Shown piece after piece: positions 56,298 to 64,000 of a stretch of 64,000 nucleotides of DNA. The DNA lies in the NCBI GenBank assembly GCA_020796225.1, contig CM036753.1, forward strand, positions 1,922,001 to 1,986,000, in the 5' to 3' direction. A program made the translations under genes and the position numbers. A model generated the notes under the pieces. That model was not told the DNA's origin. It searched no databases and saw only the letters and a list, made by a program, of their open reading frames with translations. Position 1 is the first letter of the stretch, and each line of letters starts with the position of its first letter. This DNA is from Arion vulgaris (Eukaryota; Mollusca; Gastropoda; Stylommatophora; Arionidae).

Positions 56298-56775
56298 ATG
56301 TCCGAGTTTACAGGTGATATACAAGCAGATGCAGAACCAGTCTGTGGTGAGTACACATTCATAATCAGAATCATTAATCGTTCGCTAAAATTCTTGCTAT
56401 TGAAGTTAATACAAGTGGTAATTTATGTTCAGAATTGAAATATATGCACACACTACTCTTCTGACTGAGATTATTAATCATTGATTTGATAACCGTAAAA
56501 TTAAAGTTTAAATATGTATATTGTATATGGTGTTAGTGTTAGAATAAACAGAAATAATGTGTTTCCTTTATTTGTGTGGTTTTATTTCAGATGACTCAAA
56601 TGACTGTGTTATACAGAATAATGAAGATGTTCTAGTTGGCATGAATGGGCTTAGAAAGCCAAACACACAACAAGCAATACCAGAGCGAGATGATGCAGTG
56701 GTAACTAAGCAATCAGGCACACATCCCAAGGCCAATTATAATAATTTACCTCCACATTTAAAATATGATAATTAG
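56298..56775 (+). CDS. Unidentified two-exon host gene fragment
   Basis: Exon 1 56298-56346 (AAAAATGTCC start context) encodes MSEFTGDIQADAEPVC. A GTGAGT donor begins at 56347 and the intron ends TTATTTCAG at 56590. Exon 2 56591-56775 continues in frame: DDSNDCVIQNNEDVLVGMNG, then a hydrophilic stretch ending LPPHLKYDN and TAG; 77 residues in all. I do not recognise the protein. Splice signals, phase and acidic, repeat-free composition favour a real gene. The stop lies within a few bases of a minisatellite, so the natural C-terminus may have been cut off by that insertion. Confidence 0.5.
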
Positions 56776-56779
56776 TCTC

Positions 56780-57697
56780 TACCATCATAGACTGTGTAAT
56801 TAGTTCTTTACTACAGTCATAGACTGTGTAATTAGTTCTTTGTACCATCATAGACTTTGTAATTAGTTCTTTGAAGTACCATCTAGACTGTCAATTAGCT
56901 CTTTACTACCATCATAGACTGTGTAATGTTCTTTATACCATCAGACTGTGTAATTAGTACTTTACTACCATCATAGACTGTGTAATTAGTTCTTTACTAC
57001 CATCATAGACTGTAATTAGTACTTTACTACCATCATAGACTGAAATTTAGTTCTTTACTACCATCATAGACTGTGTAATTAGTTCTTTACTACCATCATA
57101 GTCTGTGTAATTAGTTCTTTACTACCATCATAGACTGTGTAATTAGTTCTTTACTACCATCATAGACTGTTTAATTAGTTCTTTAGTACCATCATAGACT
57201 GTGTAATTAGTTCTTTACTACCATCATAGACTGTGTAATTAGTTCTTTACTACCATCATAGACTGTGTAATTAGTTCTTTACTACGTCATAGACTGTGAT
57301 TAGTTCTTTACTACCATCATAGACTGTGTAATTAGTTCTTACTACCATCATAGACTTTTAATTAGTTCTTTAGTACCATCATAGACTGTGTAATTAGCTC
57401 TTTACTACCATCATAGACTGTGTAATTAGTTCTTTACTACCATCATAGACTGTGTAATTAGTTCTTTACTACCATCATAGACTGTGTAATTAGTTCTTTA
57501 CTACCATCATAGACTGTGTAATTAGTTCTTTACTACCATCATAGACTGTGTAATTAGTTCTTTACTACCATCATAGCCTGTGTAATTAGTTCTTTACTAC
57601 CATCATAGACTGTGTAATTAGTTCTTTACTACAATCATAGTCTGTGTAATTAGTTCTTTACTACAATCATAGACTGTGTAATTAGTTCTTTACTATA
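56780..57697 (+). repeat. LINE-derived minisatellite, 32 bp unit x ~29
   Basis: About 29 units of ACTGTGTAATTAGTTCTTTA plus CTACCATCATAG. The single-copy precursor is at 58978-59010 in the antisense LINE K (GTGTAATTAGTTCTTTACTAC ahead of ATGGCTCAGAAACATGG), encoding ACVISSLL before GSETW. The last unit runs straight into that LINE sequence at 57698. Confidence 0.95.
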
Positions 57698-58215
57698 TGT
57701 CTCAGAAACATGGACAACCTACCAATGCAAGAAGAGACTTAACATATTTTACCTTGATGTCTCTGCAAGATTATGAACATCAGGTGGTATGACAAGATAA
57801 CTAACTCTGAAGTGCTGCGACATACAAACTTGACTTCCATCATGGGCATGCTCAGCAGTGGACGACTAAGATGGCTAGGGCTTGTGCAAAGAAGGGACAA
57901 TTGCCGCATTCCAAAACAAATGTTGTTTTCTGAACTTTCGGAGGGGAAGAGACACCAAGGCAGACCACTGCTCAGATATAAAGATGTCTGCAAGGCTTCA
58001 ATGAATAACTTTTCTATCGGTCCCTACAAATGGGAAAAACTGGCTGATGATCCAGATATATGGAAAACAACATTGCTCAAAGGTAATATCTTTTGAAAAG
58101 ATACTTAGGTATGAGCTGAAAGAAAGAGAGACAAAGGAAAACTCAGAAGCTGTCACAGAAAACACTTGCTAATTGACAACCGTCTGTAAGGACGAAAAGG
58201 GCCATATATATGAGA
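57698..58215 (+). pseudogene. LINE K 3' fragment, plus orientation
   Basis: Encodes SETWTTYQCKKRLN, then (57773-58096) MNIRWYDKITNSEVLRHTN, SGRLRWLGLVQRRDN and GRPLLRYKDVCKASMNN, the C-terminal region of an RTE-like LINE. It ends GACGAAAAGGGCCATATATA. Tail-to-tail with the copy at 58485-59640. Confidence 0.87.
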
Positions 58216-58482
58216 GCTATCATCATAGCACTCCAGACATGTCCATGATGATAGTTCTCGTATAACTGACATGTCTATGATGATAGTTCTCATATAACTG
58301 ACATGTCCATGATGATAGTTCTCATATAACAGACATGTCCATGATGATAGTTCTCATATAACTGACATGTCCATGATGATAGTTCTCATATAACTGACAT
58401 GTCTATGATGATAGTTCTCATATAACAGACATGTCCATGATCATAGTTCTCATATAACTGACATGTCCATGATGATGTATGG
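58216..58482. repeat. Minisatellite, 32 bp unit x 8, between inverted LINE tails
   Basis: Eight units of ATGATGATAGTTCTCATATA plus ACTGACATGTCC. The reverse complement (ATGAGAACTATCATCAT) matches the LINE K 3' end ATGAGAGCTATCATCAT at 58210-58228, so the array is built from LINE 3' terminal sequence. Confidence 0.93.
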
Positions 58483-58484
58483 CC

Positions 58485-59640
58485 CTTTTCATCTTTACAG
58501 ACGGTCAATAGGCAAGTGTTTTACTGTGACAACTTCTGAGTTTCGCTTTTCTCTTGTTGTTCAGCCTGTACATAAGTCTCTTCTCAAAAGACTCTGCGCC
58601 CTTCCGTAATTTGGCTTTCAACACAACTCTGTCATCAGCTAGTCCTTCCCATGTGCTGGGATCTATAGAAAGTTTTTCATTGAGGTTTTGCAGACATCTT
58701 TATATCTGAGCAGTGGTCTGCCCTGGTGCCTCTTCCTCCGAAAGTTCACAGAACAACATTTGTTTTGGTATGCGATAAGTTTCCATTCTTCTCACATGTC
58801 CCAACCATCTTAGTCGTCTACTGCTGAGCATGCCCATGATGGAAGGCAGATTTGCACGTTGTAGTACTTCAGAGTTGGTTATCTTGTCGTACCACCTGAT
58901 GTTCATAATCTTGGGAGACATCGAAGGTGAAAGATGTTAAGTCTCCTCTCGTGTCTTGAGTAGGCTGTCCATGTTTCTGAGCCATGTAGTAAAGAACTAA
59001 TTACACAGGCTCGATATATTTGAGTCTTTGTCTGCAATGTCAATTTTTTTGTCCCACGCTGCTTTGATAGTTTGCCGAATGTAGTAGCGGCATCTCCTAC
59101 ACGAGCGTTGATTTCTCGTCAAGAGAAAGGCTGGCAGTGACCGTGGACCCAAGATAGCAGAATTTTTGCACTGGTGTTAGATGGTCGCCATTTAAAGTGA
59201 TATTTGATGTCTTACCTCCTGACATAATACAACTGTTTTGGAGACACTTATTGTCAGAGAAAAGAGGTCGCATGCCTTTGACAAATTATTAATTAGACAT
59301 TGCAGTGTAGTCTCACTGTGGGCGACTAAGGCAGCATCGTCAGCGAAAGGAGGTCCTTGAGAAGTATTTCCGTCGTTTTTGTCTTGGCTCTTAAGCGAAC
59401 CAAGTTAAACAGTGAACCATCAGATCTAGTGCGGATGAAAACATCACCATCAGCGTCCCTAAGGCGTGGTTCAAAAGGACTGCGAAGAAGATACCAAAGA
59501 GAGTGGGGCAAGGACACAGCCCTGCTTGACTCCACTCTTAACCTCAAAACTATCAGATGTGCTGCCATCGAACTGTATGCTGGCTTTCATGCCCACTGAT
59601 TGTATTTATATATTGAATGACTGCTGCTGACGCCGTTCAA
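58485..59640 (-). pseudogene. LINE K fragment (RT to 3' end), minus orientation
   Basis: Minus strand from 59640: SGVKQGCVLAPL (near 59525), TRSDGSLFNLVRLRAKTK, FADDAALVAHSE (near 59340), then HGSETW context near 58985 and MNIRWYDKITNSEVLQRAN, RRLRWLGHVRRME (58700-58921) to the 3' end near 58490. Same family as 43050-43844 and 57698-58215. Frameshifts throughout. Confidence 0.87.
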
Positions 59641-59789
59641 CTTGCACAGAATAGAGAATGTTTCAGGACTGCTGTGATGGGAGCCAAGTTTTGGAAGGAC
59701 AAGTTACTTGATGATGTTGATGATTATATTTATATTTCATTGATATAAGATGATCTCTATGTCCAAGTGGTTAACACGTTTGTCTGCTT
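59641..59789 (+). pseudogene. Possible short LINE C-terminal remnant
   Basis: Reads QLAQNRECFRTAVMGAK followed by a GATGATGTTGATGAT tail, like the LAQDR..WR tip of RTE-type LINEs. Very short, so only tentative. Confidence 0.4.
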
Positions 59790-62700
59790 CTTCTTCTTTG
59801 CGATCGCTTTTTTATGATTATACCGTTAGACGCGTTCTTATGATAAAATCGACTGTAGTCTGGAGCTCATCTCTAGTGCCATGTAGTTTTGAATGTAGTG
59901 TTGTGTTGTAGGGCCAGCATTCCTTTCTTGGGAGGACATACAGGGGCAGTCTTGCAGGACATGTTCTGTGGTTTGTTCAGCGAGCCACAGGGCACAGAGA
60001 GGTTGGGGACAATCGCAGCCTGTGTAGGTGTTTGTTTAGTCTGTTATGACCTATCCTGAGTCGGAAGATGATAGTCTGTCCTTGTCGGTCAAGTGTGTGG
60101 TAGTCATCGTTGGGTGGTTTAGGTTCTTTTCTAATGTCCATGATAGCTCTTTTTTCAAAGTATGTGATTTCATTATCTATTTGTTCACATTCTGCTCCTT
60201 TTTTTAGCAAGTTTGTCTGCCTTCTCGTTACCTGGCACTCCTGCAATGTGATGGTACCCACTGAAGTGTAACTCTTTGTTGGTAGAGATCTTGCTGAGCT
60301 CTTTCTCAGGGATGGATGGTTACTCTGTATGGCTTGCAAAACAGATAGCGCGTCTGTGAAAAATACTTGTTGGCAGTCAGAGTTGGAATTATTGATCATG
60401 ATTGCGGCCTGTATTAGTGCTTGAGCCTCTGCGGTGTAGTTTGAACAAAATTTACCAGTTGACATGTACTTTGTTTCGGTGTGATTGTTGGGATATGTAA
60501 TATAGATACCAGCCCTCCGTTCTTAATTGCATCTGTTGCAGATCCATCGGTGTAGGCGTGGATTCATGATTGTTTAGGGTAGTTTTCTTGGATCATGCAC
60601 ATAGTGGCTGTTCTCTTCTGCAGGTCATTGTGTATTTCTCCAGTTGTGATTCCACTAATTGTTGTTATGATTTTTGCTGTATCGTTAACTTGTTCCCAGG
60701 GAACAGGGTCGAGACTAGGTATCAGCGGTGTTGTGTGCATTGGTAGGTCATCTTGGTACTGTATTTTTAGTCGCTTTCCCCGATGGACGAAGCTGCTGCG
60801 TTTTAGTTGTCCAAGTGCCAGATCATTTAATCTTGCTTTCATGTGGCAAGGGCATACTGGTGTATTTCTCCATCTGGATCATATTTTAGTTTCCTTCTGT
60901 AAGCCAGGGCTTGTACTCCAGTGGTTTTTTTTGCATCTCTGTGATAGGCGTAGATTTCATGGCTCCGGTGATGATCCTGAGTGCTTGATTTTGCACTCTG
61001 TCCAATGTCTACAGGTGTGTGTTAGCAGCTGTAGCCCATGATGTTGAGCCGAACTCTAGGTGAGGTCTGATTGTTCCGCTGTAGACTTTCTTAAGAGTGT
61101 GTTCATTAGCTCCCCAGTTGGTACCTGCCAGTTTTCTGAGTATTCCAATTTTTCGTCTGGCCTTTTCTTCTGTGTTTTCTATATGCTTGTTCCATGTGAG
61201 TCGTTTATCAAATGTGGTCCCTAGATAAGTTGGATTGTTTCTTCTTGTATTGGGGTGGTTCCTAAGTGTATGTTGGCTGCTTTGTCCCTGGGGAGAGGGA
61301 GAACAGTGTTGTGGAGGTTTTGTCTGTGTTGATTGTAACGTACCATTTCTCTGCCCATTCCATAAGTTTTTCTGCTGCCCTCTGTATTCTACTAGTTGCA
61401 GATGTTGTGTGTTCGTCTGCGCACCATAGCACTAAATCATCTGCATATAGAGCGACCTTCACTCCAGCTGGCAGATCCTTTACTAGGTCGTTGATGTAGA
61501 CAAGGAAGAGAGTTGGAGACATAACTCCTCCTGAGGTACCCCATGACGCAGTAAGACCTTTTTGCTCTGATGTCCATCGAGTGTGACTGGTTCTTCTATT
61601 GTGCAGGAACGATTGAATCCATCTTTGTATGTTGCCTTGGATTCCATTTCTTTTGAGCTTTGCCATAAGACCATCTTTCCACACCTTGTCGAAGGCCTGC
61701 TTGAAGTCTACCCATAAGGTTATGACCTTTTTTTCTCTTGGAAGGCATCTTCAACGGCCTGGGCTACATAGGTTATTTGGTCTTCTATGCTATGGCATTC
61801 CCTAAATCCTGCTTGTTCCGGAACCAAAATCTGCTCAGATTCTAAAAGCCATTTCAGTCTGTTGTTGATGACTCTTTCCATGGTTTTAGCAACACAGCTT
61901 GTCAGATTGATTGGTCGATAGCTTGAAGCCTTGGTTCTGCATTTTCCTTTTTTTCAGTATGGGTAGTGTGATGGCTTCTCTCCAGATTTGGGGACTACAC
62001 CTTTCTGCCAGCTGTGGTTTATAATTTCAAGCAACTTTAACTTAGCTACTAAGCTCAGGTGTATAAGTATTGGTATTTCGTTGCTAATTTTGTCTGGGCC
62101 AGGTGCTTTTTATTTTTAAGTTTATAAATTGAGTTTTGTAGTTCTCCGAGAGTGATAGGTTCTCTCATTGGAGCAGAGGGTGTAGGCAGCCTTCATTCCC
62201 TTGTAATTCTGTTCTAATTTCTTTTTGATGGTCTTTGTCTATGCTGAGATTGTTTTCTCTATATTGTAGAAAGCAGATCTGCCTTTTTTTCCTTATAATT
62301 TTGCCGCTTTCCTCCAGTGTAATGCTCTGTCTTGTTGATGTAGGTTCTTCATTTAGGACTTAACTAGTTGCCAGAGTTTTCCACCATCTTTTCTAGGTTT
62401 AGAGCTTCTGTTTTGTCTCTCCAGCTTTTCCGTTTTTCTATTAGCTTTGTTTTCTGGAATGCTGCTACCGCCCTTTTCCATTTATTGTGGAATTCTAGCG
62501 AAGGCAGAGATTCTGCATTCTTCCTGGCTTCATTCATGTCCTCCTGACACTTTTGCAGTGTGCTTGACCAGTATGGAATGTATCCCCGTTGACATCCTCT
62601 AGGAATGGCTTCTTTTGCGGCTAGAAGGATGCATCTGTTAAAGTCTTTTACTACTTTATTGATATCACCATCTTTCACAATTAGTTCCGACAAAAGTGAA

Positions 62701-63990
62701 GTTGTCTGGTGTCTGAAGAGTTCCCAGTTGGCCTTTTTATAGTTCCATCTAGTGATGGCAGGGTTGGTGTTTATGGTTACACTCCGGATGGTAAGAAATA
62801 CTGGCCGATGGTCACTTCCTCCTAGTTGATCTCCTATCTCTCTGCTTATCAGTCCAGATATGTCTGGGGTAGAGAAGGCTAGATCAGGAGTGGAAGTTGA
62901 GTGCCATCTTCTGGAGTAGAAGATAGGGTGTCAGAGGGGCATTGATTAGTATAAGAAGTGATCGTCTTGCCATATTTCTACCTCTTCCCCCTGCGATCTA
63001 GGTGGTTATATCCCCAGCTCTGGGAGTGACTATTGAAATCTCCAACTGCAATAAAGTTAGTGGCAGGTACCTGTATTGTGTTGAGGTTCTGTGGTTTGTC
63101 GTGTGGGCAGTAATAATTTAGTAACTGTATGTTTGTGCTATCTGTTTGTAGTTTGAGAAGTTGGTACTCGGCTCCGTCCATGTGTGTCTGTTTTTCAGTG
63201 GAATGTATGTTGTTTTTCACTAGAGTGAGTACTCCTCCCTTTCTCCTATCTTGTCTGTCCGATCTATGGCATTGGTATCCCCTTATTTTGAATGTTTGGT
63301 CTACTTGCAAGTGCGTCTCTTGGATACAACAAATACTGACCTGCTTTTCGTGTAAGACGTTTTCCAATTCCGTTATTTTGTTATATCCAGCCTGCTTGCT
63401 GTTTACTCCTTCTGCGTTCCAGTGCATAATGACAAGTGGCACTTTGGTGTCCTCGTTTTCTGAATCATGTTCAATATATTGTCGCCTGATACGGCGGGGT
63501 GTCTTTCGATGTCTAGGGAAGGGTAGGTCGGGTTTCGTCTAACACTACTTCAACTATGCATGGCTCGGTGTGTCGATCTACATCATAATTTTTATCGGAC
63601 GGTATAATCATCTTATATAAGCGTGAGATGCGTGATACTATGGTTTTTTGTGCGCCTTTTGGCCTAGTATTGCCGACTTCAGCACCTTTACAGAGGGAGA
63701 GAGAGCTCGTCCCTATTTGTTCCGTATTCAAGCTAACACGGTCGCTGCATGTCGGCAACGATCAGCGGCGAAACATCGGTTCCCATCCCACTCCAGGTCG
63801 GCCATCCATTGAAACAGAATTCCACAATGAATATAAACATCCTCGTGTAGAATTTGCAGAACATTGCACGGCACAAACACTGGAAAAGGGTGAAATAATC
63901 CAACATCGCCGCCTAGCGAAACCAAACACAGCTATCCGCCGCCATCTTGAAACCGGAAGCGTCGACGCCTGCCATTCTGAAGGTTCTGGG
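59790..63990 (-). mobile_element. LINE C, near full-length I-like non-LTR retrotransposon
   Basis: Minus strand from about 63990: 5' UTR with CAAGATGGCGGCGG (63937-63950); endonuclease 62978-63442 (HWNAEGVNSKQ, CIQETHL, VGDFNSHSQSWGY) and the SDHRPV end near 62810; linker 62364-62693; RT (EQAGFRECHSIEDQ, VDFKQAFDKVW, LYADDLVLW near 61437); RNase H (DGSATDA near 60545, FCSNYTAEAQAL) and C-terminal region to about 59980. 3' end GCGATCGCAAAGAAGAAGAAG. Same architecture and family as LINE A. Frameshifts and stops make it inactive; no ORF1 recognised. The 5' boundary may lie beyond the window. Confidence 0.88.
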
Positions 63991-64000
63991 ATCTAATCGG

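Noticed and set aside
56298..56775. First exons of the FAM219 gene
   Set aside because: The frame is on the opposite strand from the FAM219 exons and shows no matching motif.
1..64000. Integrated virus, toxin gene or bacterial-type defence or operon
   Set aside because: No capsid, envelope, integrase, toxin or operon-like gene cluster was seen; all polymerase-like frames carry non-LTR or Penelope RT motifs.

Overview
This window is metazoan genomic DNA: AT-rich, with spliced exons (GT-AG), no operons, and packed with non-LTR retrotransposons (LINEs), SINEs, a Penelope-like element, a hAT transposon and more than twenty tandem-repeat arrays. RNase H-bearing I-like LINEs, RTE-like LINEs with (ATG)n tails and several tRNA-headed SINE families suggest a marine invertebrate, possibly a mollusc or other lophotrochozoan. 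That is inference and low confidence.

Host genes are few. On the minus strand four short exons (22434-22512, 18314-18392, 12537-12641, 5567-5756) have compatible splice phases and together encode about 150 residues of a FAM219-family protein ending in the family's PDDEDLDLIPP plus Cys-cluster C-terminus. Its introns are swollen by LINEs, SINEs and minisatellites. A small two-exon reading frame (56298-56775, plus strand) is a second, unidentified host gene candidate.

Layout. 1-5 kb: short tandem arrays, a SINE and a LINE tail. 5-13.4 kb: the 3' half of the FAM219 gene, with a tandem segmental duplication (about 6945-9268 and 10738-13435) that copied one FAM219 exon; the downstream copy of the exon has decayed. 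Penelope-like fragments in head-to-head orientation lie at the junction. 12.7-21 kb: RTE-like LINE remains and arrays that grew out of LINE and SINE sequence. 21-28 kb: an I-like LINE fragment with an intact RNase H frame, SINEs with perfect target-site duplications (TSDs), two more LINE tails and a broken Tc1/IS630-like transposase. 30-32.5 kb: two large arrays (90 bp and 30 bp units). 33.3-37 kb: two copies of one LINE in inverted orientation, each with its own TSD. 37.9-42.6 kb: a 4 kb array of 27/23 bp units and a second array.

43.05-55.86 kb is a set of nested insertions. A LINE copy is split by an 11.9 kb hAT transposon (43853-55788; CAGTGTTGCCAA termini, 8 bp TSD ATCATAGT). The hAT contains a SINE, a near full-length I-like LINE (45988-50346) that splits the transposase gene, and a second RNase H LINE (50798-55370) that itself carries a 321 bp palindromic Penelope-derived insertion. 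57.7-59.6 kb holds a tail-to-tail LINE pair around a minisatellite, and 59.8-64 kb a third I-like LINE on the minus strand.

The main general observation is that many minisatellites here are traceable to a segment of a neighbouring LINE or SINE (endonuclease, RT C-terminal or RNase H-region codons, or a pol III box A). I found no novel gene system; the interest lies in repeat birth, nested insertion and a host gene persisting among them.
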